Counted from the first letter of the stretch, positions 1-7,459 are shown. The stretch is DNA of 15,602 nucleotides from CAZVJA01 sp964626885 (GCA_964626885.1 CAZVJA010000117.1:1-15602); one strand, 5' to 3'. Notes: generated from the sequence alone by a model not told the origin. Numbers and translations: made by a program.

Positions 1-478
1 CGCCGATAAACGATGCCGCCGTGATATCGGTGAACGCGACGATGATGTACACCAGGGCCAGCCAGACGAACAGCAAAAACAGCAAGAAAGCCCGCTGGCT
101 CATATGGTCGCGGACAACCTCGGCGATCGACCGCGCCTTGTGGCGGATCGACGCGGTGAGCGCCGCCATGTCGTGCACGCCGCCGATGAAGACCGAGCCG
201 ACGAGAATCCAGATCAGTGCCGGCAGCCAGCCGAACATGACACCCGCCAGAATCGGCCCGACGATCGGCCCTGCCGCCGCGATGGCGGAAAAATGCTGGC
301 TCAGCAGTGCGTTGGGTTCCAGCGGCGCATAATCGAGATCGTCCCGCATTTCGAATGCAGGGGTCCGGGCCGCCGGATCGAGCCGGAACAGACGCGACAA
401 CGTGCGACCGTACGTCCAGTAGGCCGCGGCCAGAATAATCGCCGACGGAATGACTATCGCTAACAGATTCATCAACAT
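1..478 (-). CDS. cstA: CstA-family transporter, N-terminal part (cut by window edge)
   Basis: The frame is open from ATG 478 to the left edge and gives 159 residues; the C-terminus lies outside the window. It is an inner-membrane carrier of the CstA/BtsT family, which in enterobacteria takes up pyruvate and has been linked to peptide use during carbon starvation. The sequence has a first hydrophobic helix (residues 2-20) followed by the family signature QHFSAIAAAGPIVGPILAG, then a helix with GWLPALIWILVGSVFIGGVHDM, the cytoplasmic stretch SIRHKARSIAEVVRDHMS and another helix. This matches the start of Pfam CstA well. An in-frame ATG at 472 has a better-placed G-rich ribosome binding site (GGGGGG, 479-484) and could be the true start. 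The substrate in this organism cannot be read from the sequence. Confidence 0.9.
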   Translation of the reverse strand, partial: MLMNLLAIVIPSAIILAAAYWTYGRTLSRLFRLDPAARTPAFEMRDDLDYAPLEPNALLSQHFSAIAAAGPIVGPILAGVMFGWLPALIWILVGSVFIGGVHDMAALTASIRHKARSIAEVVRDHMSQRAFLLFLLFVWLALVYIIVAFTDITAASFIG

Positions 479-520
479 CCCCCCGGAAAGGTCATCCTCT
501 TCCTCTTTCCGAAGGGGATG

Positions 521-526
521 ATTATA
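521..526 (-). promoter_or_regulatory. Candidate -10 box for cstA
   Basis: On the minus strand this reads TATAAT, a perfect sigma-70 -10 hexamer, 42 bases upstream of the cstA ATG. The -35 position at 17-base spacing reads TCCCTT, a poor match, so the promoter would depend on an activator or on other contacts. Seen in sequence; activity is inferred. Confidence 0.35.
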
Positions 527-666
527 GCCAGATCGATTCCGCGAAGGGACTCCAGCCAGCCGATTTCCACCGACATCAGACGAAAAGCGGCGCACAACCG
601 TGCGGATTCACACCCTGCAACCTCTTACCCATCTTCCAGATACGCGACGGGTCGATTCAACCGTGG

Positions 667-703
667 GAGGGGGAACCGGAGAAGCGATGCCGCGTTCCCC
701 CTC
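667..703. other. G/C-rich hairpin, terminator-like
   Basis: A perfect 10-base stem, GAGGGGGAAC (667-676) with GTTCCCCCTC (694-703), encloses a 17-base loop. It lies about 130 bases downstream of the PQQ-like gene stop in the direction of transcription. Neither strand has a T-tract after the stem, so it is not a classical intrinsic terminator. It could stop or slow readthrough towards cstA or be a remnant of another repeat. Confidence 0.35.
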
Positions 704-716
704 TTCTTACGACAAG

Positions 717-828
717 TGGTTTCAAAACCTTGTATTTGGGAGGGCGACGCTACGTCGGAGCCGTCATAACGAGAGACTTTCGGTCGCAACGGCACGGCGG
801 GATCCTCACCCTCCCAGTTTTGAAACCA
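717..828 (-). repeat. Dispersed palindromic element, copy A
   Basis: This copy has perfect 12-base terminal inverted repeats, TGGTTTCAAAAC (717-728) and GTTTTGAAACCA (817-828). Inside them is a second inverted pair, TGGGAGGG (737-744) and CCCTCCCA (809-816). On the minus strand it matches copies B and C closely, including the loop motif GAAAGTCTCTCGTT. It ends 6 bases from the stop codon of the PQQ-like gene, so it is transcribed as the 3' tail of that mRNA. No coding capacity and no clear target duplication are seen. It resembles a MITE or a REP-type repeat. Confidence 0.85.
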
Positions 829-834
829 ACCCTC

Positions 835-2106
835 TTACTCGGACGTCCGCCCGATGCACCACAGATGCTTCGACGTCCGTAAGAAGATCCGCCCTTGCGA
901 AATCGCCGGCGATGCGAAGACCGGCTCCTTGACCTCGTTTCGCGACACTTCCCGGTACTTCGCCTCGTTCGACGCGATGACCGTCGTCGTCCCGTCCTCG
1001 TTCGTGAAGTAGATTTTGCCATCCCCCGCCACGGGAGAAGCCGTGTACCGCCCCGGCAGCCGCTTCTGCCACAGCGATTTACCGTCACGTGCGTCAAGAC
1101 AGGTCGCGATCCCGGAATCATCCACGAGATAATACCGCTCGCCGACGAGGATCGCGGAGGGGACGAACGGCCCGCCGCGCGGGTTCGACCAGACGACGTT
1201 TGTGTCGGTCACGTCCCCTGCCCCTCCCGGCCGAATCGCCACCGTCGGGTACTTCGGACCGCTGACCGCGTAGATCAGACCGTTGCCATACACCGGAGTC
1301 GGAATGCACTCCCGGCTCATGCCGCGTACCGTCCATAACCGCTCTCCCGAACGCGGATCGTACGCGTCGAGCTTGTGTGAGCCGAGAGCCAGCAGTTCCG
1401 CGCGGCCAGACTTTTCATCTTGAATGAGCTGAGGCGACGACCATGACAGCCAGCACTCGGGCCGCTCCGCTTTCCAACGATCAGCCCCGGTCGATTGATC
1501 GAGCGCGACGAGATACGACGCTCCATAATGGTCGCACTGCACGATCACGCTCTCTTCGTACAACAACGGCGAGCTAGACGCCGCAAACCGGTTCTCAATC
1601 GCTCCATATTCATTCGCCAGCGAACGCTGCCAGACCAGTTCCCCCTCGACGGTCAGACAGAACACATCTCCCGTTCCGAAGAAAGCGAAGAGATGTTTCC
1701 CGTCGGTGACCGGCACGGGGGTCGCCATGCTGCTCTTTGTGGCATGATACAGCGTGGGCGCCGTCCCCCAGAATTGTTGATGCCAGAGTTCCTTACCGGA
1801 ATCGCGCGACAGGCAGATCACATGCAAGTTCGAAAGCCGACGCCCGTCCGACTCCGTAACGAAGACGCGATCGCCCCAGATGATCGGGCTTGAGATTCCT
1901 GAACCCGGCAGCGGAGTTTTCCAAAGGACGTGGGTCGTGTCGGACCACGCTTCCGGCAGGCCTGCTTCGCGCGATACCCCGCTCCGATCGCTCCCGCGCC
2001 ACCCGGCCCAATTGTCGGCCTGTGCCGTGGTCCCGAAAAGTACCATTGCGAACATCAGCCCCCAGGAACACAAACGATGAAAACAATGACGTATGTACGC
2101 GCTCAT
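835..2106 (-). CDS. Secreted PQQ-like beta-propeller repeat protein
   Basis: The product is a 423-residue exported protein. Residues 1-30 form a signal peptide (basic start, hydrophobic core, cleavage after TTAQA). The mature part is a series of propeller blades with W-rich PQQ-type strands, e.g. HVLWKTPLPGSGISSPIIWG near residue 60, then blades with the pattern 'G..LW....' (GKELWHQ, GERLWTV, GKSLWQK). Such propellers occur in quinoprotein dehydrogenases and in BamB; I see no catalytic or outer-membrane-assembly features, so a scaffold or binding role is more likely. The frame stays open to a GTG at 2148, but that start has no ribosome binding site and would bury the signal peptide; ATG 2106 has only a weak GAG. 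The next upstream gene, also minus strand, is 314 bases away across a repeat block, so co-transcription is uncertain. Confidence 0.85.
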   Translation of the reverse strand: MSAYIRHCFHRLCSWGLMFAMVLFGTTAQADNWAGWRGSDRSGVSREAGLPEAWSDTTHVLWKTPLPGSGISSPIIWGDRVFVTESDGRRLSNLHVICLSRDSGKELWHQQFWGTAPTLYHATKSSMATPVPVTDGKHLFAFFGTGDVFCLTVEGELVWQRSLANEYGAIENRFAASSSPLLYEESVIVQCDHYGASYLVALDQSTGADRWKAERPECWLSWSSPQLIQDEKSGRAELLALGSHKLDAYDPRSGERLWTVRGMSRECIPTPVYGNGLIYAVSGPKYPTVAIRPGGAGDVTDTNVVWSNPRGGPFVPSAILVGERYYLVDDSGIATCLDARDGKSLWQKRLPGRYTASPVAGDGKIYFTNEDGTTTVIASNEAKYREVSRNEVKEPVFASPAISQGRIFLRTSKHLWCIGRTSE

Positions 2107-2184
2107 TAAAAAACTCGATTCAATAGCAGGACGATTCGCACGCACCACTAATCTGGAGGAGATAAAGCTAAAGTCCAGAAAATA

Positions 2185-2371
2185 TTTTCAATAAGGAAAC
2201 CAGGAAAGCAGGAAAAGAATTGAGATTTACGGAATGCTTCGCAGACTTTTGAACGAAGGTCACGGTTCAGGAGCAAAGACTCATCGGGGGAATAATTGTG
2301 GCGACAACGTGACATGCATATTTCCCGCGTCTTTATGCTTTTCTTCCTGGTTTCCTGGTTTCCTTATTAAA
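2185..2371. repeat. Dispersed repeat with long inverted arms
   Basis: The left arm (2185-2220) and right arm (2338-2371) are inverted copies sharing 18 identical bases, AATAAGGAAACCAGGAAA, and then CAGGAA after one mismatch. Each arm contains a short internal direct repeat (GGAAACCAGGAAA.CAGGAA). The 117 bases between have no plausible gene. This has the architecture of a non-autonomous mobile or palindromic repeat. The spacer 2107-2420 holds this block, the adjoining motif at 2372-2416 and otherwise only A/T-rich sequence before the PQQ-like gene. Confidence 0.65.
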
Positions 2372-2416
2372 CTCTGCTTCAACTCTTCCGTGCTCTCTGC
2401 ATCTCCGTGGTGAAAC
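2372..2416 (-). repeat. Repeat motif of the 'TTTCACCACGGAGA' type
   Basis: The minus strand reads GTTTCACCACGGAGATGCAG, then AGAGCACGGAAGAG. From memory, this resembles a widespread intergenic repeat (TTTCACCACGGAGACACAGAG) seen in several phyla, often mis-translated as HHGD/ETE-rich peptides. It abuts the inverted-arm block at 2185-2371 and probably belongs to the same composite repeat. It lies just downstream of the stop codon at 2421. Confidence 0.5.
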
Positions 2417-2420
2417 TCCT

Positions 2421-3596
2421 CTACTTGCCCGCCGCCGGGGTATCCATTGCGGGCAACAACGATTTCAGCGCCACACCGGCCCCGTCCTCCGTGCAGAACC
2501 GCAACTGCATCGACCATGCGTTCCCCACCGATGGATCGCTGTGTTGCGGCCCCTGGCAGACTTTCACCAGAATCGTATTCTTCCCCGCGCGAAGCGTCAC
2601 CGGTGTGGTGAACCGGTCAAGCCGCGTGCCGTTGAGCCATTGCGGTCGCCCGAACACTTTTTCACCATTCAGCCAGACGCTCAGGTTGTCATCGGCCGAG
2701 CAGCGCAGTTGCACCTTCTGCTCCGCCGCGCTTTCAACATCCGTGTAGGCGTAGCAGACCGCCTCTTTCACGGCGGCGATCGCTTGAATCAAATCGAGCT
2801 GCCCCATTCGGTCGTTTGCGTGGTGCCGCTTCCAGCCGATTGGCGTTCCCGCCTGCCCGGGATACGTCCCCTTGAGATCGACGTTCGTCTCCGGCGGGAG
2901 TTTCAGGTCGTAGCCGGTTTTTTCCGGGGCATCGAACGGACCAACCAGGTACCAGTCGACGACGAACCCCATATGCTCGACAATGCTCACCGTATGACCA
3001 ACCGACACCAGCCGGTCGGCCGCGTCCGTCACCTGCTGGCTATCGCGTGCGTGTTCGAAGGCAGCGAGATATTTGCCGCGTGCTTCTTCCTTTCGCCCCG
3101 CATCGCGCGCCGTGTCCCCTTCCGCGAGCACGGCCTTGACCGCATCGTCCCGAAACTCCGGATCATCGAGGAACGTCGGGATCAGCTTTGATCCAAATTC
3201 CGGTTCGATCCGATCGAGCAATGTGAGCGCCAACCGCCGTGCCCGCCCCTGATGCTTCGCCTCTTGGACATAAGCGCGGATGAACGTCACCGGAAACTCG
3301 GGCTTCTGTTTCGCCAGCTCACGGGCAACAATCTCCTCGTACACGCTCCGCACCCAGTTGGCAGCCACGAAGTTGTTCGTGTCCATCGCCTGCAGCAGTT
3401 GCGGCAATATTTCAACGCCGTGCCCCGTCGCAAGTCGCAGCCGCGCCGCGCGGGCTGCCTCGGAACCGGCCCCCTGCGGTCCGACGGCGAGAAGGATTTT
3501 CAGATCCGCTTCAACCTTTGTGGATACAGCTTCGTCCGCGGAAGCCGCACTCACAACGAACAGATTCAGCAACACGCACGCAACGACGAGCCGCAT
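2421..3596 (-). CDS. Exported helical-repeat plus beta-sandwich protein, function unknown
   Basis: I recognise no named family. The 391-residue product starts with a signal peptide (MRLVVACVLLNLFVVSAASA, cleavage about residue 20). Residues 25-205 are all-helical and look like HEAT or TPR-type repeats (e.g. DAGRKEEARGKYLAAFEHAR). Residues 212-370 look like a galactose-binding or PA14-like beta-sandwich: WYLVGPFDAP opens it, and SADDNLSVWLNGEKVF and GKNTILVKVCQG are the strand pairs usual in such folds. This suggests an extracytoplasmic protein that binds a carbohydrate or another protein. ATG 3596 was chosen because it begins the signal peptide and has GGGGA about 8 bases upstream; the frame extends to a TTG at 3641 without support. 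purQ is transcribed divergently across 216 bases. Confidence 0.8.
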   Translation of the reverse strand: MRLVVACVLLNLFVVSAASADEAVSTKVEADLKILLAVGPQGAGSEAARAARLRLATGHGVEILPQLLQAMDTNNFVAANWVRSVYEEIVARELAKQKPEFPVTFIRAYVQEAKHQGRARRLALTLLDRIEPEFGSKLIPTFLDDPEFRDDAVKAVLAEGDTARDAGRKEEARGKYLAAFEHARDSQQVTDAADRLVSVGHTVSIVEHMGFVVDWYLVGPFDAPEKTGYDLKLPPETNVDLKGTYPGQAGTPIGWKRHHANDRMGQLDLIQAIAAVKEAVCYAYTDVESAAEQKVQLRCSADDNLSVWLNGEKVFGRPQWLNGTRLDRFTTPVTLRAGKNTILVKVCQGPQHSDPSVGNAWSMQLRFCTEDGAGVALKSLLPAMDTPAAGK

Positions 3597-3812
3597 CAAC
3601 TTCCCCGGAGAACTTACGCAAGAGACAATTCCCACCGACAATCGGATCGGCAGCCTTTGATTCGTCGATACTACTTACCCTGCAAACGCGCCGCAACATG
3701 GTACGTGGATTCCAAGCGTTCAAACGTACCGGATTCACTGGCATCCCTTTCACCGAAGCGATAGCATCCACGGTGCGCGGATTCCGTTCTCTCCCCAAGG
3801 AATGACTCGATC

Positions 3813-4637
3813 GTGGCGACTCCCAAAGTCTGCGTGTTACGGGCTCCTGGTACCAATTGCGACGTCGAAACCGCGTTCGCATTCGAAAGCTGCGGTGCCG
3901 CCGCACAACGCGTCCACGTCTTTCGGGCGCTCGAAAATCCACAAATCCTCCACGACTACCAGATGCTCTGCATCCCCGGTGGATTCAGTTACGGCGACGA
4001 CATCGGTGCTGGAGTGATCTTCTCGCGGCAGCTTCGTGGAAAACTGGCCGGCGCGATCGGCGAGTTTCTGAACGCCGATAAGCTCGTGCTCGGCATCTGC
4101 AACGGCTTTCAGGTGCTCTTGAAGGCGGGAATTCTTCCGGACGGCGCCGCCGGCTGGCCTCCCCAAGAAACAGAGAAGCCCGCCGCCACCCTCACCTGGA
4201 ACGATAACGGCAAATACACAGCCATCTGGGTGCGTCTGGCGGTTGCAACTTCAAACAGCGTCTTCCTGCGCGGCATTGAAGAGATTGAACTCCCCGTCGC
4301 GCACGCCGAGGGAAAAATCGTCCTGCGCGACCGGAGCGTGCTCGAAGGATGGCAGTCGCACGAACAAATCGCACTCTGCTACCGCGCGAAGAAAGGAGCC
4401 CCTGCTCCGCTCAGCGCCGCGGTCGGAGCCGCACCGGTCCCCTACCCCGACAACCCCAACGGCTCGGTCGCCAACATCGCCGGGCTCTGCGATCCGACCG
4501 GTCGGGTTCTCGGCCTGATGCCGCACCCGGAGCGGTTTCTGTTCGCCACACAGCATCCCCAGTGGACCCGCAAGCAACTCAGCGGCGACGGCGACGGCCG
4601 GAAGATTTTCCAGAACGCCGTCGATTACTTCGTGTAG
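3813..4637 (+). CDS. purQ: Phosphoribosylformylglycinamidine synthase, glutaminase subunit PurQ
   Basis: PurQ hydrolyses glutamine and passes ammonia to PurL, which converts FGAR to FGAM in the fourth step of purine synthesis; it acts in the cytoplasm. The 274-residue product is a class I glutamine amidotransferase: APGTNCDVE at 11-19, oxyanion region PGGFSYGDDIGAG at 55-67, nucleophile Cys96 in GICNGFQ, PVAHAEGK at 161-168, and His238/Glu240 in LMPHPERF. It is longer than the roughly 227-residue Bacillus PurQ, with extra sequence near 111-140 and 190-220, like the longer stand-alone forms and the PurL C-terminal domain. The start is GTG 3813; AAGGA lies at 3797-3801, 11 bases upstream. An ATG at 3802 is out of frame. 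No purS or purL is adjacent, so its partners are encoded elsewhere. Confidence 0.95.
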   Translation: MATPKVCVLRAPGTNCDVETAFAFESCGAAAQRVHVFRALENPQILHDYQMLCIPGGFSYGDDIGAGVIFSRQLRGKLAGAIGEFLNADKLVLGICNGFQVLLKAGILPDGAAGWPPQETEKPAATLTWNDNGKYTAIWVRLAVATSNSVFLRGIEEIELPVAHAEGKIVLRDRSVLEGWQSHEQIALCYRAKKGAPAPLSAAVGAAPVPYPDNPNGSVANIAGLCDPTGRVLGLMPHPERFLFATQHPQWTRKQLSGDGDGRKIFQNAVDYFV

Positions 4638-4642
4638 AGGTC

Positions 4643-4748
4643 AGTTTGAAAATCGGGAGGGCAAGGCTCCCGCCGAGCCGCTGCGTCCGAAAGTCTCTCG
4701 TTGTGGCGGCTCCGACGGAGCGTCGCCCTCCCAAAGACTTGGTATCAA
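4643..4748 (+). repeat. Dispersed palindromic element, copy B
   Basis: Two 26-base arms (4655-4680 and 4707-4732) pair at 21 of 26 positions around a 26-base loop; the outer eight, GGGAGGGC and GCCCTCCC, are perfect. Each arm holds a smaller palindrome (GGCTC/GAGCC and GCTCC/GGAGC), so a cruciform is possible. The outer ends (AGTTTGAAAATC and GGTATCAAG) are degenerate forms of copy A's terminal repeats. It begins only a few bases after the purQ stop and is in the same orientation relative to purQ as copy A is to its gene. It may end or protect the purQ transcript. Confidence 0.85.
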
Positions 4749-4846
4749 GAGGACCGTTCGCCCGTGCAGCTACGTGTATCGGCGATGTCCGCCGGCGATT
4801 CGGTTAGAATAACTCGGAGTGTTTGCACACAACCGCGGAACACACC

Positions 4847-5560
4847 ATGGAAACTTCCGGTCCGACCACCGTCACCTGCCAGATCTGCAAGAAGAATTTC
4901 GGGCTGCACGACATTCTGCCGGCCAGCTTCGTCCGGCCGTCGATCATCGAGGTGATCCGCAAGACTCATCCCGAGTGGTCGTCGAGCGGGTACATTTGCC
5001 TGCGCGATTTGAACTCATTTCGCAGTCAATATGTACAAGACGTGCTCGAAACCGAGAAAGGGGAGCTGACCGCCCTGGAGCAGGAAGTCGTCCACAGTTT
5101 CCGCGAGCACGAACTGATTTCAGAGAACATCAATGCGGAGTTCGAAAAACAAATCACGTTTGGCGAACGAGTGGCGGATCGGGTTGCGGAATTCGGCGGA
5201 AGTTGGACCTTCCTCGGCTGCTTCGCGGTCTGCATGGTGCTGTGGATCGCGCTCAATTCACATTGGCTGATCGCACGGCCCTACGATCCCTTTCCATTCA
5301 TCTTGCTGAACCTGATCCTGTCGTGCCTTGCGGCCGTGCAGGCGCCGGTGATCATGATGAGCCAGAACCGGCAAGAAGCAAAGGACCGCTTGCGCGGCGA
5401 ACACGATTACCGCGTGAACCTCAAGGCGGAACTCGAAATCCGTCACTTGAACGCCAAAATCGACCTGCTGCTCACTCATCAATGGCAGCGGCTTCTCGAA
5501 ATTCAGCAGGTGCAGACCGACCTGATGCAGGAAGTGCTCGGCGACCGCGGCCGGGAATGA
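4847..5560 (+). CDS. DUF1003 membrane protein with Cys-containing N-terminal extension
   Basis: The 237-residue product ends in a DUF1003 domain: the lead-in RVADRVAEFGGSWTFL (108-123), two membrane helices (about 119-140 and 149-171), the motif PVIMMSQNRQEAKDR (167-181), and a cytoplasmic helix to the end. The function of DUF1003 is not established. Residues 1-107 are soluble: VTCQICKKNFG has a CxxC pair (Cys11, Cys14), a further Cys51 lies in SGYICLRDLN, and a charged helix (about 68-107) leads into the membrane domain. The Cys pair might bind metal, but a four-ligand site is not obvious. ATG 4847 is preferred; the frame extends to TTG 4823, which has GGAG too close for initiation. The gene converges with the MFS gene, whose stop lies 24 bases beyond. 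Confidence 0.8.
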   Translation: METSGPTTVTCQICKKNFGLHDILPASFVRPSIIEVIRKTHPEWSSSGYICLRDLNSFRSQYVQDVLETEKGELTALEQEVVHSFREHELISENINAEFEKQITFGERVADRVAEFGGSWTFLGCFAVCMVLWIALNSHWLIARPYDPFPFILLNLILSCLAAVQAPVIMMSQNRQEAKDRLRGEHDYRVNLKAELEIRHLNAKIDLLLTHQWQRLLEIQQVQTDLMQEVLGDRGRE

Positions 5561-5584
5561 TCGCTGACCTTGGCGCCGCGCCTG

Positions 5585-7108
5585 TCACTCCGGCAACGGC
5601 TTCCCTTTGGTTTCCGGAAGGAACGGGAGCACGAACAAGCCGATCAGGAAGACGCCGCACATCGTCACCCCGGCGTAGCGAAGCGGCTCAGGCGTATCGA
5701 TAAAGAACGCTTCGAGGCGTGCCTTGACCAGCGGGCCGAAGGCTGCCAAAAACCTCCCGACGTTGTAGCAAAAGCTGGTGCCGGTCGAGCGCAATCGCGT
5801 GGGGAACAACTCCGGGAAATAAATGGCATACCCGGCGAAAAGTGATAGTTGGCAGAATCCCATGACCGGCACAAGCACCCAAATCTGCCAAAGGTGCTCC
5901 AAGGTCCAGAAGACGGTGATCGTGGAAAAGAATGCCGCGAGCAAGGCAATCACGAACGTCGGTTTACGGCCGATCCGTTGCGACAGCGCCCCGAACCCGA
6001 ACATTCCCAATGCCGCGCCGAAATTAATCGCCATTGAGGTATAACTCGAGAAGCGCGAGAGTCGGCCGTTGATCACCCCTTCAGACTCTGCCGCCACCTC
6101 TTTGGCCTCGCGCGACAATTCCTTCGCGCGTGTTTCGTCGTCCAGCGATGCAATGAGCGCTTCCAGGTGCCCCGCCCGTGCCGTCTCTCCGGCGGATTTG
6201 GCTGCTTTCAACTGCTCGGTGAACACATTTCGCGAAACTGACGTCCGCTGCACCTTCCGAATCAGATCCGGCGTGAAGAAGCCGACCGACCACAATCCGA
6301 TGATCCCCGAACATCCGAGAATCAAACCGAGCAGGGCGTGCTTACGCAGCAGTGGATCGCTGAACAATTCACCGTACGAGCCGAGTTGCTTCTTCGCAGC
6401 CCCTTCGTGGCTGACTTTCTGCCATTGCTCCGGCTCCTTGAGTCGGCGGCGAATGACCAACGCCAAAAGTGCCGGAACGGCTCCGATCAGAAACATGATT
6501 CGCCAGGGACTCGTCACCATCCCCTGCTCTTCCGCCAGTCCCAAACCGAGATTAATGAAAGCCGCACTGATATTGCCGATCGCGGAGAGCGCCTGCAGCA
6601 ACGCCAGCGATTGCGGGCGCGCCGCCGCCGGCATCACTTCAGCCACAAGGGCCACGCCGACCGCGAATTCTCCGCCGACTCCCAATCCCGTCAGAAATCG
6701 ATAGAACGAAAAATCCCAAGGCCCCTGCGAGACCGAACTCAACCCGGTGAAGATCGAATACATGAGGATCGTGATAATCATCGTCTTCGCGCGGCCGATA
6801 CGATCTCCCAGCATGCCGAAGATCAGCCCGCCGCTCGCCCAGCCCGCGATGAAGATCGAGGTGGCGTAATCGCCGGCACGGCTGCGCGCGATCGCCAGCT
6901 CCTTGGCATCGGAATAGGATGACTCGGGAATGAGATCGCGCATCGCGGCAGGCCGCGCGAGAATGAACAACTGCTGGTCGAGGCAGTCGAACAGCCAACC
7001 CAGGGCCGCCACAATCAACACGAACCAGTGGTAGCGCGTGAGATGCGAGTGCCAGGGGCGTTGATCCGCGTCCAGGGGCGCGCCGGGAGCCGCGTCGAAG
7101 CCGTGCAT
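5585..7108 (-). CDS. Major facilitator superfamily transporter (metabolite:H+ symporter-like)
   Basis: This 507-residue inner-membrane carrier has the 12-helix MFS plan. The loop 2-3 motif GMLGDRIGRAKT is at 98-109 and RFLTGLGVGGE, typical of the sugar/metabolite:H+ symporter branch, at 137-147. SQRIGRKP (376-383) repeats the first motif in the second half, followed by PELFPTRLRSTG (432-443) and the C-terminal LPETKG (498-503). A charged, helical insertion of about 70 residues (281-355) separates TM7 and TM8, where most MFS proteins have a short loop. The substrate is unknown; organic acids, sugars or aromatic acids are possible. ATG 7108 was chosen: GGTGG lies 6 bases upstream, while the open frame to 7234 adds 42 Arg-rich residues unlike a membrane protein start. 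A second MFS gene is divergent from it. Confidence 0.88.
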   Translation of the reverse strand: MHGFDAAPGAPLDADQRPWHSHLTRYHWFVLIVAALGWLFDCLDQQLFILARPAAMRDLIPESSYSDAKELAIARSRAGDYATSIFIAGWASGGLIFGMLGDRIGRAKTMIITILMYSIFTGLSSVSQGPWDFSFYRFLTGLGVGGEFAVGVALVAEVMPAAARPQSLALLQALSAIGNISAAFINLGLGLAEEQGMVTSPWRIMFLIGAVPALLALVIRRRLKEPEQWQKVSHEGAAKKQLGSYGELFSDPLLRKHALLGLILGCSGIIGLWSVGFFTPDLIRKVQRTSVSRNVFTEQLKAAKSAGETARAGHLEALIASLDDETRAKELSREAKEVAAESEGVINGRLSRFSSYTSMAINFGAALGMFGFGALSQRIGRKPTFVIALLAAFFSTITVFWTLEHLWQIWVLVPVMGFCQLSLFAGYAIYFPELFPTRLRSTGTSFCYNVGRFLAAFGPLVKARLEAFFIDTPEPLRYAGVTMCGVFLIGLFVLPFLPETKGKPLPE

Positions 7109-7182
7109 AAAATACCACCCATCGTGAGTGAACAGCGTGAGTCGGAAACGTCTACAGACAGCTCGCGCCCCGACAATGGCGT

Positions 7183-7218
7183 CGCGACGCTTCACTCGCC
7201 GCGGAACGCAGCGTCGCG
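7183..7218 (-). promoter_or_regulatory. Hairpin in the 5' leader of the minus-strand MFS gene
   Basis: CGCGACGCT (7183-7191) and AGCGTCGCG (7210-7218) form a perfect 9-base, very G/C-rich stem with an 18-base loop. If transcription starts near 7245, the hairpin lies inside a leader of about 135 bases, roughly 75 bases before the start codon. It may affect translation or mRNA stability, or be an operator. No known riboswitch core is recognised. Confidence 0.4.
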
Positions 7219-7251
7219 CTCCGCACCTGCGCAAACGGCAGGGAATTTGTG

Positions 7252-7280
7252 ACTCTACGGCAGATTCCCGTGCATGTCAA
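7252..7280 (-). promoter_or_regulatory. Sigma-70-type promoter for the minus-strand MFS gene
   Basis: The minus strand has a perfect -35 box TTGACA (7275-7280), a 17-base spacer and TAGAGT (7252-7257, four of six consensus bases). Transcription would start near 7245 and give a leader of about 135 bases. The position and spacing are seen directly; use in vivo is inferred. Confidence 0.5.
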
Positions 7281-7337
7281 AGCGCAAGTTGCCACTCAGT
7301 ATGAGGTATGACAATTCAAGACGGCGGCGCGGGTGAA

Positions 7338-7366
7338 TTGAATCACTCTCCCTAGCCCCGTACAAT
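7338..7366 (+). promoter_or_regulatory. Sigma-70-type promoter for the plus-strand MFS gene
   Basis: TTGAAT (7338-7343) is followed after exactly 17 bases by TACAAT (7361-7366), four and five matches to consensus. Transcription would start near 7373 and give a leader of about 87 bases containing a small hairpin. The two MFS promoters point away from each other and are about 60 bases apart, so one regulator could control both. Confidence 0.5.
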
Positions 7367-7381
7367 CGCTCTTTCAACCGC

Positions 7382-7399
7382 GAGATGCCCCCGCATCTC
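7382..7399 (+). promoter_or_regulatory. Small perfect hairpin in the leader of the plus-strand MFS gene
   Basis: GAGATGC (7382-7388) and GCATCTC (7393-7399) pair around a CCCC loop, about 10 bases after the predicted transcription start. This could be a repressor half-site pair or a stabilising 5' stem. There is no sequence match to a known operator that I recognise. Confidence 0.3.
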
Positions 7400-7459
7400 T
7401 CGACCGACAATCGAACATTCGACATCCTCGGCTGCAATAGCGGCAAGGCGGTATCTTTC

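Larger units (their letters stand above)
479..834. other. Gene-free spacer between cstA and PQQ-like gene
   Basis: Both flanking genes are on the minus strand. The spacer holds the cstA -10 candidate, a G/C-rich hairpin at 667-703 and palindromic repeat copy A at 717-828. Short frames in either strand have no recognisable protein features, and those crossing 717-828 are translations of the repeat. Nothing else is seen. Confidence 0.7.

Noticed and set aside
3700..3730. Inverted repeat GGTACGT/ACGTACC upstream of purQ
   Set aside because: Only 7 base pairs around a 17-base loop, with no flanking promoter elements that fit; it does not match a purine riboswitch or a known PurR site, so it was not listed as a regulatory feature.
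4643..4748. Copy B as a simple intrinsic terminator of purQ
   Set aside because: The stem is long enough, but no T-tract follows and the same sequence recurs elsewhere in both orientations, so it is described as a repeat that may have a secondary terminating effect.
4819..5703. A 294-codon plus-strand frame overlapping the DUF1003 gene
   Set aside because: It is out of frame with the recognised DUF1003 domain, Arg/Pro-rich, and extends into the convergent MFS gene.
7109..7234. N-terminal extension of the minus-strand MFS by 42 residues
   Set aside because: The extension is Arg-rich, covers the leader hairpin, and ATG 7108 has a good ribosome binding site.
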